64,000 bases of DNA, taken from Haliaeetus albicilla. Its lineage: Eukaryota > Chordata > Aves > Accipitriformes > Accipitridae. The notes under the pieces are model-generated. The model did not search any database and was not told the origin of the DNA. It was given only the letters and a program-made list of their open reading frames with translations. This document shows, in pieces, positions 1 through 13,830 of the stretch. The stretch lies in NCBI RefSeq assembly GCF_947461875.1, contig NC_091483.1:58972216-59036215 (forward strand). The letters are read 5' to 3'. Position numbers and translations under genes: made by a program. How positions within the stretch are numbered: position 1 is the first letter of the stretch; every line of letters starts with the position of its first letter.

Positions 1-1140
1 ATCATGCACAGCTGTTTAACACGGTGCTGTTCTATATGCTAAGTTTTTTTGCTCTAGGTAGCAAACTATTTTCTGCTGCAGAATATTTTGATGTAAATGG
101 CTGGTGAGTTAATGCTGATGTTGGATACAAATACTATGACTCTCACTAACTGGAGTAATGTAGATGTCTGCAACTGAGTGTTTTTCAAAGAGGCTGCTTT
201 CTGTACAGGCATAAAGGACTTTTTTGATGAAGAATGTGTTTCTTTTTAGTTAGTTTTTAAATTGGAAAATAGAAAGGTAAGCAGCCTTTTGTAAACAGAA
301 GCAGGATACATAGAGAGCTTTCTTTTAAACTTCATGATGACACATCTCCGTATGGAAGAAAAGAGGAAGGCATGGAAATTAAATCCGGTTAAGGCACTTC
401 CTCAGCTCTGCTGTTCATTTTCATTTAAACAAGGAAGTTTCAATAAAGAAATTGTTGAATTACTTGGGAGTGTCTTCAAGGCAGCGTGAAGACACAGTGA
501 AAGCTCTTCTATGCATTAACTGCAGTGGTAGGGAGGTTACTGAGACCTCTGGCTACCTTTTGGGAGAGGCAGGTAGGGCCCACCCCAGCCAGCACATGCG
601 TCACTTTAAACACATTGTAGTTGTGTTAATGTAGATGAGACTTAAAACGTTTTCACTTGCTTAGATACTTTGCTGCATTGGAAGTCTAATTAGAGATTTG
701 TTTTATGGAAAACTGAAGAACTAGGTTAAAAAGAAGTTGAGAAGGAATTATCTCAAAAACATGCATAATAATCATGCTTAGTCAAATCTTAGAATTTCTG
801 GCAGACACTAACAAAACTGGCAAACTCATGCTTTCATGAGTTCTTCCCTTTCTTCCCTTACAGAGGCGAGAAGCCTTCTTAAACTCCCACCTGATGAAGG
901 GAAGGGGCTCTGTGTTAGCACCCCATAACAGCACTTCATGGCGCAGATCTCCATAGGCCCTGAGTATGTACGCTCTCCAGCAACCCCAGTAGACTTTGTG
1001 TCCAGAGTGCGTGATTGCTCTGCTTGGCAAGTTATTAACTGGCACTTAAGTTTATCTGAACGTTGAGGCCTCATGGTTTTGTTCTTGAATATACTGGAGA
1101 TGTATGTAAAAAAAAAGGGGGGGGGAAGATTGTTTTGAAG

Positions 1141-1190
1141 AATTTTGACAGTGTTTTAGGAAGTCAAATTTTGACAGTGTTTTGGGAATG
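1141..1190. repeat. Short direct repeat
   Basis: A roughly 19-bp unit beginning AATTTTGACAGTGTTTT occurs at 1141 and again at 1167, with one difference near its end. The 26-bp spacing suggests a small local tandem duplication. No function is suggested. Confidence 0.7.
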
Positions 1191-4100
1191 GAGTTGTGCT
1201 AACATGCCAGGCTATGGGAGATAGGATCTCTCTCTTCTCTTGTTTTTTTTTTTTTGCTTATCCAATCCAGTTCTAGGGAGTTTGCTGTTTTGTTTAAAGT
1301 CAGGTTTTCCAGAGTTGTAATTATGTAAATTACTTATCATTAATGTTATGGTTTTGTGAGTGAAGTCCAAGTAATTCAAAAAAGGGTTATTCTAGCTTAT
1401 AGACTAGTTCCTGCGTTAAGACAGCAGGCATGTGTTTCTTAAGGGAAGTGAAGAACTGAAAATATCTCTGTTTTGTGTCCTTCAGACTGTTAGCATACAA
1501 GATCTGCGAGTTTGTGTAAGGGGGGGCATCTGCAAGTATCTGACAAACAGATTTGCAAGCAAGTCATTGAGCGCAACCTCTCTCTGCTTCTCCTCGTTAA
1601 TCCGGGTGACCACCTTGACTCTGAAAGACAGTTAATACTTAATACTCCAATATCTGCAGGTGGAGTTTTGATATTAGAGATGATGGCAGAGGAGGCACTG
1701 CATATAGCAACTGGCATTTGGTCATTCCAGATCTAACTTTCATCTGATTAAAAAAACCAAAAAACCCCACTACTTTTTTAATTAAGCAACTTTATAAATG
1801 TTAAATACCCTTAGCTGTGATGGCAGCTTTTTGAGACCTCAGATAAGCATAGTACATTGGTGGTATTTTTATGTGCAATAGATTTTCCTGTTTGCTTATA
1901 AAAATATTTGGGAGTAGCAGTTTTTAATCATATAGCTAATTTATAGTGTGTATGTCTCCTGTCAGGTCTATCAGGAAGAGATGGATAGGGTCAAATATTT
2001 TAGGGTTTTTTTTTAAAAATTAATGTGGGGTTGAGTAAAGAGGCTGGGAGGTTGTGGGTTTTTTTAAGAAAACCATCACCAGAACAAATGCATCCGTCTG
2101 GATCATCTGTTCAAGTCGCCTTTCAAACAGGATTTATTTCTGATTCACAAGCATGCTCTATTTCTCATTTATTCCTCTGAATGCTGATGTGAAAAAGAAC
2201 AGACACAAATACCGGGAAGATGGGACTCCTTCCCCAGGCTTAAAAGCAGGGAAAATGCACAGCAAAGGGCAGGAGAGCTGCACACCAGCTCACAGTCCCA
2301 GCTGTCTGGAGGGCATGTGCACAGTGGCTCCATACCCAGGTCCATCACCAGATAGGTCTGGTGGAGAGAGAGCAATTTTGCCTTCCTGAGGGGGACAAAA
2401 TGCAAAAACTGACTGGTGTGGACTGGGCTGGTACTGAAGGAGGAAGCATTCAACTCTTTGCAGCTTCTCAGGTTATTATACAGCAATTAAAATAGTTCCC
2501 ACCATGTAAAAACACACCATCAGATAACAGGACACTCTGACTCATTAAATACACCCTTGCCAAAATTGTTTCTCTGGGTGTTCCAGTTTCTTGCTTGGGT
2601 CACGATGTTAAATCATTACTTGCACTCAAAATCTATGAGCCAGCTACTTGCTGATTGAATAGACCCATAAACACAGCTGTGCTGGCGGCTACTTTTTAGA
2701 AGGTTTTCTTCAAGCATTTGGCCTGACTTTTAAAAATAGCCTGTTTCTTTTGCACAGCCTCTCATCTCCAAAGCATGACCCCCTTGTTGAAACCTGATTG
2801 TGAAATATGACTTTCCTGTTCACCTGCTAGCAGCAGGATGGTTTCTGTATGAGCTGGGTGTAATAGCACAGTATTTCATGCACGTTGTTTGGTGATTTGA
2901 CGCTCTCGGCAGCTGGCTGTGCCATGCCGTGTCTCTGTCTCCTCTGCTTGCCTGTCTCATCCCAGGGGAAGGCTCCATTTTCATTTGTGTAGGGGTTTTT
3001 TTTAACCACTTGCACTGCAAATGCCCGTGAGAGGGGGGCAGGAGGGGGGATGTGTATATTAATGTTTACACCTCCCTCAAAATGCTCCAGTGCTAGATGC
3101 GAGTTTCTTCACATTTATAAATGAAATAACCTTTTAGCTGTAGGCCGACATTTCATATAACTACTCCACTTCCAAAGAACCAGAAGGAAAACAAGTTTTG
3201 CCTCACCTGAGCCCAGGATAGGTTTTTTCCTGGCGGGTTTCAGTAGAATCACACAAAGTCTTTTGGAGGTATGACACCAAACATTTGCAGCTTGCGCCTC
3301 AGATTTCCAAATTTATTTAGCCTAGTGGACGTGATTTTTGCTTAGAGTAGCTTTTGTAACCAGCAGTTTTCACTTCCATTTACTAACTATGCTGTGTTGC
3401 TTAGGGGAGAACAAAAAGTAGGTAGCAGACGATTTATTAATTTAAATTAATATAAACTTATTATTTATATCACAAGCTGTGGTGCTCCGCTAACCACTCC
3501 AGAGCAGGCTGGCTCATCCACACAACATGTGTCCCGGGTCTTCTCTAGCACCTTTAATGACCCCCCTAGTCCTAAGGCATAATTATCATTTCTCATATGC
3601 TTTTCGTTAGCTGCCAGCTCCTGAAGCGTAGCAGAGGGCTGTAATGAAACTGAGGGTGTGCGTTTGGCCGCAGCACGGAGTCACGCAGGGACACCTGTGG
3701 GTGCAGGGATCCTCTTGGAAGACTGTGTTGCGTCAGCCCAGGCAACCACACCTGGCACAGGCTAATCCATTTAGTCTGTCCCTGGAGACACATCTGGGCT
3801 TTGCTGAGGAAGAACAGGTTGGTTCTGTCTGAAAGAGGACCCAAAAGCAACCATTGCTGCAGTGTGGATGCTCAGCGGACCGGGACAGAGGATGACCTGG
3901 AGAAGTGGGCTATCACAGGGTGCAGATGTGCAGCGTGCATGGGACTGCCCTGAGCTGCTGCAGGGATCACAGCGGGCAGAGGGTTGCACCGGCTGGGGCA
4001 ATGGAAAGGACGCATGTGCCCTGCTCTGCTCTCTCACAGGCCAAATGAAGGTGCAGCACAGGCAGTGGTCCAGCCGTTCCTGCACCAGGAACCTCCTCCT

Positions 4101-7100
4101 CCTCCTTCCCCTTGTGGGAATAAATGTGACCGTCCTTCAGAAGGGAGTATCTGCAGCTCCTCCTCATGAGACAAGACCTAAGTAGGGGGTTATGTGCTTA
4201 TGTTACGGCTTGTTGAAGGTTTTTTTTGGTGGAGAGCATACATGATTAGAACCAAAAGTGTTCAGAAGAACTCGCAGTTTCAATCAAACTTGCATGTCCA
4301 TGGTGTAATTTCTGGGCTAAACCAAGAGAAAGAACTGCTCCAAAGCAGCCAGGAGGGCAGAGAACCGCCCTGAGATGTGAGACCCCCAGCAGCAACCTGT
4401 CCCCCGGCCACATCAGGTGGGGCTCTTGCATGCCACTCTGCCACCTAATTGCAACATTTTCATTTTCCCCAAACCACATCTCCAGCTGTCAGTTCCTCTT
4501 TCTGTGCTAAGAACTGACACCAGTGTTTGTAAAACATTGTGCTCCCAGCTTGACAGGCACTTAGAGGAACACCCGACAAGTCGTGATGGGTTCCCTTTGC
4601 TCCTATTACAAATTTTCCCCGCTTTCACACTGTTCCTTATTTTCTTTGACAAGCCCAGTCCAAATGTATAGTTATATAATACAGTTATATTCTGGCTGTG
4701 CAGTTGAGCAAGCGTTGGCTTGCCTGCTCTGATGAGAAACAAGAGCATTGTTTGATATTAAACAATACATTGTTTTGGTGCTTTTGCTGCTTTTGAGAGT
4801 AAGGGCATCAGAAACAAAGCCCTATAATGGGATAATAAATAAACTGGGTTTTTCCTTCGCTGAAATAAATGCACAGTAGTGTGCAGTACGTTAGCTGTCA
4901 GGGGTTTCCAAACCACCAGGCGGACAACTAGTGGGATTGTTCCCTTACACATCCTTATTAAAGGGCATTGTTGACTCTTCAGATTTCTACCTGTCCTAGG
5001 TGTTTCTTGCTTGTTTTATTAGAAGGTCAGCTCTTCCTGAATATGTCTCCTGTGTTACTATTGCCTTAAAATTAAGCACTGTAATAAAGAGCAACTGAAA
5101 GATGGAAAAAGATAAGAGAAAAACAATTCCTCCTTCAAACCATTCCTTCTGTGCATTGTGCTCTTTCTAGAGAAGGAAGGAAAGCAGTTCTCTCTGGAGA
5201 CGGCACTTCTACCAATGAACTGAAAATAGAAAAACCAGCAGCCAGGATTTTCCATACATGTCCTCCCATTCCACGAGTGCAAAAATCCATTTTTTTCTCT
5301 CTGCTGTAGGCCATGCTTTTAGATGTTTTCATTACTTCTTCTGTGACATTCCAGTAACTTAACATTTGTATCTGTAGTAAACTTAAGGAAGCCTAAATTT
5401 AGCCTAAATGTTTTTGAAGACAGACAGACTATTTTAGTGTCTAGGTGAAATAAAAAATGCTATATGCTTAATGGAATGAAAGTGTAGCATAGCCTCAGAA
5501 ATTTGATTTTTACTCAAGGTTAGAATGTAACTGTGTACTTTTTGCATAATTTTGATAATGTTTCTCTGAGTTGGGCAATATAACAATTTAAGTTTGTGTC
5601 TGAAAGACAGAACTGTTTTTTTATATGTTGTCGTTTTAAGATGCGGGTATTTAAAGTCAGACCTCCCCAGGGCAATATCTAGGCTCTTAAACAGTCTTCA
5701 AAGGCCCTCGAGCATGCTTAGTTCCTACTTATCTCAGTGTGAATTTGACAGACAAGGACTGGAGGATTTAACATCATTATAACCGGCTGATCTATGAATA
5801 GCGGAACTTATTAAGTCTGGTTTTCTACAGTATCGCCGTAGGAATGCAGAGCAATTCCAGCTCCATCCCATGTCCCCAGCTCCTCCCAGCCTTTGCGTTC
5901 CTCCCTTGCTCCTCTCTGCACCCCCTTCCCGCAGGTTGGGTGGCTGCCGGGGACCTGCAGGTTGTACAGCCCTGCCAGCCGCTCCTCTTCAGGGTGGGGG
6001 GAAAGCTTGGCCCCAGCTGGCTCTCCCTCAGTCGCATACCAGTGTCATTTCCCCGAGTTAGCCCTGGCTTTCCTAAAGCTGCGTGAGCTCCGAGACCTCT
6101 CTCCGTCCACGTGCTGCTTGGCTGCAGCTGGCCCGCAGGTCCACAAGTGGTGGATGGGGCGAACGGGGGCCGGCAGACACGTCACGAGCTCGTACGCCTG
6201 GGGTGGGGCACGGGGCTGTTTTTAGGAAGCCAGGCTGGGAACACCAGACGTTCGGCAAAACCAGGAAGAGCATGCAAGTGCTGGGATGTGCAAACAGGGA
6301 AATGAACTCCCGGAGACAACTAGTCCATTTATTGCCTGTTTGCTCAGTTACAGTGGCAAATGCTGTTTGTCTTCTGTGCCGAAACGCACTCCCTCCCCTT
6401 CCAAATTTTACAGTAGTTTATATCTGTGAGCTTTGAGCGTCACAGCAGCTTTACTTCTGGAGCACCTGCAGTAAGCCGGGGTGGCTTTAGCCATTTAACC
6501 ACAAGCTACTGCTGGACTTTGTTCGCTTTGACGTGCTGACCTTTGGCCAGCGGAGGTAGGAGAGAAGCTGGTTGCTCTTGGCAAAACACGGTCACAGTGT
6601 ACCCAGGGAGGAACCTTTTGTAAAGTGCCCTTTAATCAGCTCCGGTCGCTGTTAGAGGTTGTAATGATTTAGGTTCCCTTGATAGTTTCAGTAAAAGAGC
6701 ATCTGAAAGCACGAGGTCTGTCCTGCTGTTCCTCCGTGACCTACGAAGTCCCCAGCTGAGGTCTCGAAGCAGCGAGCGGCTGAGTGCTGGGGACGCGACG
6801 GCGACGGTGGCACCAGGCACGCAACGGCTTAGAGGGGCACAAGCCTACTGCTGTTGGCCAGCTGAGGAGCAACCTGTAGGTTAGTAACCGTACCCTGCGG
6901 CAGTATTACGGTCATGGTTATATTTCCTGTGGTATTTAGAAGGGATGCAGGCTGTGTCGGAGGGAGCCGGGTCAGCGAGGCACCTGTTTCAGCCTCCTGG
7001 GCAGTGGTAGATGCCCTAAAACAGTGTAAGGGTTCATAGAGGAAGTGGTTATGGAAGGTCCTTGTTTCAGAGAAATCTGTCTTCCTAATCGCTGAATGCA

Positions 7101-10100
7101 CCATCCTGTGCTTTAGATGGAAGGTTGTTTCTTTTGTGAAGCTGACTATGCTCTGAGTACAACTGAGTCTCTCTGTCAGAAATGGGCAGTCGTGGAGGCT
7201 CCCGTTCTTCCAGGTCGCAAGTGTCCTCCTGCGCCGTGGGGGTATACACGGCATGCACAGCGACCGTCACACTGTACTCTGCAGTCACTCTTGTGACACT
7301 CAATAACAGACCCAAAGTAACCTTTTCAAATGTATAAAATGGTCTTTTCAGGAGTAAATGCGCAAACTCAAAATATTACATTTTTTCCTCTCTGAAATGA
7401 TGTAGCTCAGTGATGGCATAAGGAAATTACATTTCTTTTGCTGGCATCATCAATATACTTAGGAAATTATGTGCAAGGCAATTTTAATCCACTTACTTAG
7501 GTTTCATTTTTAACAATAATTGTTGTCAAAAGAATCGAGAGTTTCCAAAGAAAAACAGTCTAAAGCCTCAGTATAACCTTACTACTCTTCGTTGGTCTTG
7601 TGGCACATTTTCTGAAAAAGATTTTGCTTCATTTTACAAAGGCCAAAGATCAAAACAAGGGAAACCTCACCACCTGATGGCTTTATTTGTATTTTTTGGG
7701 ATGTGCTGTCCTGTACATACCACCAGTATCATACCATGAAACATATAAGAAGTCAAGTTAAATCCCTGACGTAACATTGTTCATGTCAAACATGATGATG
7801 TGGCACCAAGAGTGAACTGGCTTTATTCAAATAAACACCGACAAAACTTCAACCATCTCTTCACATACACCCCTAAATAGAAACAGAGCAAATAATTCCT
7901 TCTATAGATAGAAAATTGAGACCTTGAGGGTGATGTGGAAGTCTAAATATTTGGACAGGTGAAGGATAGGTGACAACCTGGTTGTTGCCACATTAATCTG
8001 TGTACTAGGCAGCAGTATTTCATATTCAGAGATTCCGTGCTAAATCATGTACTGGTGAATCAAATGGGGTAAGACTGGGACAGACTGCACAAAAATGTCT
8101 TCCTTTTTCTTTTGGATTAACCTCCAGCAATGTAGCAGGAAGGGCAATGTCCTCAAACGTAGGTCTCTGCTTACCTCCAGTGGTGCTCTGAGGACAGCAC
8201 ACAACCCTAGAAAGGTCAGATTTCAACCATCTTAGCTGCTTCGAGACTGTAGCAGCTCTTTTTCTGGATATTGGGTAACATGCTTACCTTTAAAATGCAA
8301 CCTGTATGTATTCCCACCAATTAAATGTGCTTCCTTTAGGACTTTATGTTGCATGTTTTTGAGAAGGGTGAAGTCACTGACCTTTTAAAGTTCCTGAGAA
8401 GACTTTAACTGTTTTTTCAAAAAAAGGGAGTATCTCTGCAGAATTACGGTCTTTTATCACCTGGTCAACCTGCTGACAAGCTGCAATTTCCTGTTTAATT
8501 GCAGATGCCTCCTTGCAAACAGCTAATGTCTCAGGCACATGGTGAGCATTATTTATGCTCAACAGTTGAGTACAGTAGTTCCCATCAGTTACATTTCTGC
8601 TAACAAATAAAACATGCTGGTGTCTCTTCCCTGGATCCAAAGGCAGCACAGCAGCCAATCTTTGAGCTGAAGTCTTCTCCTTCCCCCAAAACCAAGATGG
8701 ACTTGCCCACAGTGCCTACCCTCGGCAGTCCCAGGCTCTACATGCATCCACCCTGCAGGAGAGAAGAAATATGAGAGAGAAATAGGGCAGACCTGAGAGT
8801 GCAGGTACTGCTCAGAAGAGGTCATTCTGTGTCTCCAACCCCTCCTTTAGCCAAAGTAAAAGGATCTTCCTGTCTCAGGACCTTTTCACGCAGCTTCTGA
8901 GTCTGCACTTAAGGGCTGGGTTAGGCTATTGCCAGTTTGGAAATGTCCCACTGAAAATACAAACCTTCCCAAAGAGATAGGAAGTGTGGGGCTTAGGTAC
9001 ATCTTGAATGAGATACACCCCCCACTTAGGTGTTGTCAGTGGCTCAAGAGCGGCAGATCCTAGGTCATTGTAGAAACATTTTCTTTACCAAGGAAGGGAA
9101 AGAACAATTTAACTAATGGATTTAATAATTACAGCCATTCAGGCCATTCTTCTCATTCCTAAACATTTAAGCTATTATGGTCCTTGAAATCACAGTCACT
9201 TTGCCTGTTTTATCTTGTCAAATATCTATAGAAGTAAGTTATGTCAACAGCACTCTGAGGTCTTTCTTTGAGAGAGAAGTGTTTTATAGCAGAAACATAG
9301 TCTTGTAAAAAAATCACCTTCTTGTGATTACTGAGAGCTGCCCATTAACACAGCCCTTGAGCACTTTCAAGTTTAATTAGGCTGGCCCTACCCCCACAGG
9401 GTGACCTGGGGCAGCTCTGGCAGTCAGGGGGATGATGCCTGAGAGCCCTGCACCGGCAGTGGGCCCCAAGGTGCAGCTGCGAAGGTGAAAGTGCCCTTTT
9501 ACTATTTAAGTGTGTTTGGTTATGGTGGGTGATTTTACCACAGGGTTGCAAAGTTCATACCAAGAGCCCCTTACGTTACACTTGTGTTTCTGCGACGTGC
9601 AAGTGGCACGGTATAGATGTAGCTCTAGGGCTTGTCTGTGCCGTAGATAACATGTTTGGTGGAATAACAGGCAAACCCATCCTGTTTCCCCTGCCGTGGA
9701 AGCACATCTTAGCCTGGCAGCAGTCCTTACAGTTGCATTGCTTAAATCAGCCCCAAACCAGTGCGAGCCGCAGCGGCTCGGGAGCGGCGTGCCTGCGGCT
9801 GGTTTCTGGTATAACGCTGGCTGCTGAGAAGAAAGCGCAGCTGAAGGCAGGTTTGCGGCCCAAATACTGCCTGCCCGTAGCGAAGGTCAGCAGCGGAGAG
9901 GAGCAGACAGGATGCAAACACTGGCAGAGGAGGAGCCGGGGCGCCGGGCTGAGGTTAGGTAAGGCGAGAGCATGTGACGACACGGGCAAATCCACGCTGG
10001 GCCACGGGGACAAAGTGCAGCGTGCCAAGGCAGGGCAATGGGCCAAGAGGTGTGACCCCGATCCTGAGTCCCCGCAGCACGCACCGCCAATGGGTGACTT

Positions 10101-11362
10101 GGTCGCAGCAGCTTTTTACCATATAAAGTCCCGTCCCAGGTCGTCTGGCAGCATAGGACTGGTAGAAAGCTTAGTCTGCTTAACACAGACTTCTTTAGTA
10201 ATGATGCCTTTTCTGTGGATGGCAGTTCAGACTCTGCCAACACCAGAAAAAGCTGCATTTTCTAATTCTGACAATAAATCAGTGTTCTGAGACATGGAAG
10301 TTGTGAACATGTAGCAAAACATAATGTAAGAGACATGGGAGTTAATGGATGTGGTAAACGCCCCTGCAGCTCATTCAGTCTCTTCTAGTCTAAATTTTTC
10401 CTTCATGTTACTGGAAGGCAGAAAAATAAATGTGTCTTCCTGAACGAAACGGTGTCAGTTCCCTTATCTGATAACCTCTTTTTACAAACAATTTCCAAGT
10501 GATGCTTATTGTCTTATTTTCAGTAAGACATTAAGAACCAAAATAGAAAAGTTTATGCCCTAACCAGAGATGATGCGTGTTGGCTGGAGGAAGCTCTTTT
10601 GCTTAATATTCTTATATTCTACTGCACCCTGTAAAAGGGCAGAGCAATTGCTGGAAGTGAGGAAATGAGGGTTATGTGTGCTAACCATGTTCATTTTCAT
10701 ACCCCGTTCTGGAAGCCTAGCTTCATTCTCCTATAAATATAAGTTTGGAGGTCTTTATCCTCCCTTTTGTGACCACATATCACAAAGCTTTTGTGATGCT
10801 GTCTTTTGCAAAAAGGCCCCAGAGGGAACCAACAAGAATGTTATTTGCTAGGAACCTTTTAATTATCAAAACTGGTTGGCACATGGTTGGCTTGTGCTGG
10901 CTAGATATCCCTGCCCACCACCCGAGGTGGCCACCAGGTGCCTTTCAGTGACCCATGGAGCTCACACCACCACGCTGTGCCTCCCTCCTTGATTTCTCCA
11001 GTACCTTTAGCCTCTTGATACCTGCAGCACTAAAATTCACTGGCTGCATCCAATCTTTTAAAGAGTAACAGTTTGCTATTCTACCCTCTGATTGCTCTCG
11101 ATGGTTCAGTGAGCTCCTTGGTGTTACAGAAAGGCTCTCAACTACTCCGCTGTGAAATCTCATCGGCTTCACCAGAGCGGGAGCTCTGCTGTGAAACTAG
11201 AAGCAGCAGGCTTCAAAAGAAATCTCTCCCTTGTTTTCCCATGAATTTGCTCAACGCTGGTGATTCGACAAATGCTTTAAGCCAGCAATGCTGGCAGAAG
11301 GACAGGTCCCACCTTCTTCTTCCCCTCTGCCAGCACAGGTGTTCAGGTAGCGTGTGTGCAGG

Positions 11363-11392
11363 GTGCAGCCGCACAAACGCTTGTGGCTGCAC
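11363..11392. repeat. Inverted repeat able to form a tight hairpin
   Basis: The arm GTGCAGCCGCACAA (11363-11376) is followed, after four bases, by TTGTGGCTGCAC (11381-11392). The two are complementary apart from one bulge. It sits in a GC-rich patch without a supported gene, and neither the sequence nor the context says whether it is transcribed. Confidence 0.6.
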
Positions 11393-13599
11393 AAGCGGAG
11401 GCTGCACGGGGTGGCTGTGGGAAGGATGGAGCGGGACCTTACATTGGCAGCACCAGCTTAACATGTTTGTGGGTCTGTGGTGTGAAACACTGGTCTTGAG
11501 CAGCCACATCAGGCTAGTGAGGGCTAAACCTTTTTCCCACAGAGTGTTTTATTTAGCCAGGAACTGAAAAGGAATCATCGTATTAACCTCCCTTGCAGAT
11601 GTGTCTATCCAGAACCCACGCTATACTTATTTTAATGGAAAGCAAACATGCCACAGAAATGTAATGGCTGTGGCTATATAAAAAAACCTTTGGGTTTTGC
11701 TGGTTTCCTTCTTTTTTTATGTGCTAATTAAAATCTATTGCACTCCATGGGTTTATTTAGTATCTGTCGTCTTATTTTGGAACCTAAAACCCGCTTTCAG
11801 GTTTAAATGAAAGCACAAAACTGCACACGGGGGAACTGAACCTTTGTGCTGACTCACCTCTGCAGCGTGATCCTCTGTGCTGACTTTCATTGCAGAATGA
11901 CAATTAAAGTGTTTGCTAAAAATAAACCAAAAACTTTGTCCAGGAACTGTTGGGGTTACCAGGGCAACTCTCGCTGCCCATGAACCAGAGAAGCTTAAGA
12001 TTAAAAAACAAAAGGGGAAAGCCCAAGGTGTCCTCGGCCAAATTTCCCCCTTGGTGGGCCTCCCTCCACCTTCAGGGCTGTGACTTTGTCCTCTCCATGC
12101 TGGGATGGGGGATGTGGCTGGGGCTGGCAGAGCAGAAGGGGAGTCCACCTTTGCAAGGATGTTTACTGGGAATCCTCTGTGATGTGGCAAGATAAAAGTC
12201 AAAGCGCTGACGTAGGCTATGCATGGAAAGGGCTTCGGTGTGAGAGAAATTGGAAAGCTGTTGTCTCCAAGTGTCTACCTGGGTGCCTGAATACCTCTGA
12301 AAATCTCTTGAGACTATACAGTAAAACTGTTTTGAGACATGTAATTATATGTGTGTTCGTTGTGTACTATCCACCCAAAAAAACCCCAAAGTGCTGTTGT
12401 ACCTGTTACAGATTGTACGTTCTCTGAAGGCTCTCCCCAGGTTTTGGTCTGCAATAACTTATGAAAGTCAGGAAATGATGAATTGTGCTGCATTAACTCA
12501 CATTGTGTAAGAACAGGTGTAAAATAACATGTTATTCATTTAAATAAAGTGGTGTTGTCCCTTTAAACATTCAAATAGGCAATAAAATGGTTCTACAAAC
12601 ATGTGGGAACCTGTTCCACCAAACACAAAGTTGTTTTGTTAAAAAGAGAAGGAAAAGAAAGAAAAGGAGAAAAGAGGCGGTCTGTTACTTTATGAGATCC
12701 TAATTTTTGTGGCTGTATTGTGGTTGAAGATGGGTTTATGTGTGAATATACTGATAAACTGTAAAGACTTTCTGCGATAGAGGTGGGAGACCTTGCATGT
12801 CACCCTTAAATTCATGTGTGCTTTTGGTGAAATATTTTACTTGGCACATTCCCTTCTTATGCCACTACATTCTCTCAGTAGTTTTTGAAGACCAAATATA
12901 ACCATAAAAGCCAATCCACCACTCACTCTTTACTCTCCCTTGTTTCACTTGCTCATGTGTCTGCCCTTAACACTTTCCCCTCTGCCTTAGGTGTATCCAC
13001 CTCATGGTGCCAGAGCCATCATAAAGAGACGTATAAAAAGTCATGCAATCGTTATGAATACAACGTGCTTGAAGCCAAAGGGCAGTAGGTGCCTAACACC
13101 AGGAAAAGCTGGGGGACATACTTGCAGAATTCTGCCCAACTTTCCTATGTTCCCTATGAAAGCACAGCCTGCAGGACAAATTAATGTATTTTCAAATTCT
13201 GCCATTGGGGATGCTAACACCTCAGGATACCCTGCAGCAGCTTGATCTGCTGATGTTCATTGCTTTAAACAATAATGGGAGCATAACTTGGAAATTAACA
13301 GCAAACTGGAGCTGAAAGTGAAAGTATAAAAGGAAAGTCAAGAGTCTCAGCAGCTTCCCTACACGATCCTAATGGACATGGTATATTGAAAAGCCTTCTA
13401 AAAATGAGCCCATTGGCTCACTAGTATCCGTGCTTTTTCATGCCACTTACTTACACTAGAATAGTCTTCCCTGTGCATTCAAGTACATACCAGCTAAATA
13501 TTTTATACTCACTTCCATATATAGATCAGTGGGATTGAGACATGGATCTGATTTTGGCAGAATCTCCTAGATTTTATCCCCAGATTTGAGACCGATTCC

Positions 13600-13830
13600 T
13601 TCCATAGTCTTGGGCAAACCACTTAATCTCCATGCTGCAGCTTCTTGTCTGCAGATAAGTACCTGCTTCTCTGCAGCTCTTGTAGCTAATGAGTTAACAT
13701 TTGCAAAGCGGAATTCTGAAGATGAAAGCCTTGTACAGTAGACTTGGGCTGCAGGCATTTTGGTACCAGGATCCAGGCTCCAGGTGTGTTTGTACAGTGC
13801 CCAACACACCACGGCCACAATACTGTGGAT
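13600..13830 (+). mobile_element. Ancient MIR-like (CORE-type) SINE remnant
   Basis: The segment starting with TCTTGGGCAAACCACTTAATCTC at about 13608 resembles the MIR core phrase for 'cttgggcaagtcacttaacctc'. It is followed in order by a degraded 'cag..tctgcagataagtacctgc' part and a 'gagttaacatttgcaaagcg' part, matching the order in MIR-type elements. The trailing part, GTTTGTACAGTGCCCAACAC near 13787, resembles another common amniote repeat tail. The match is from memory of the family and the ends are approximate. Confidence 0.6.

Larger units (their letters stand above)
1..13599. other. Gene-free stretch, presumed RBM47 5' intron or upstream DNA
   Basis: I see no coding exon here. The open frames are short or look like chance; the longest, 9529-10290 on the + strand, has no recognisable domain. 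The sequence is mostly AT-rich. Blocks richer in G+C and CpG lie at about 5900-6300, 6640-7260 and 9750-10080. Simple runs include A9G9 near 1109-1125 and T13 at 1243-1255. Non-coding first exons of RBM47 could lie here, but the sequence alone does not show them. Confidence 0.6.
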
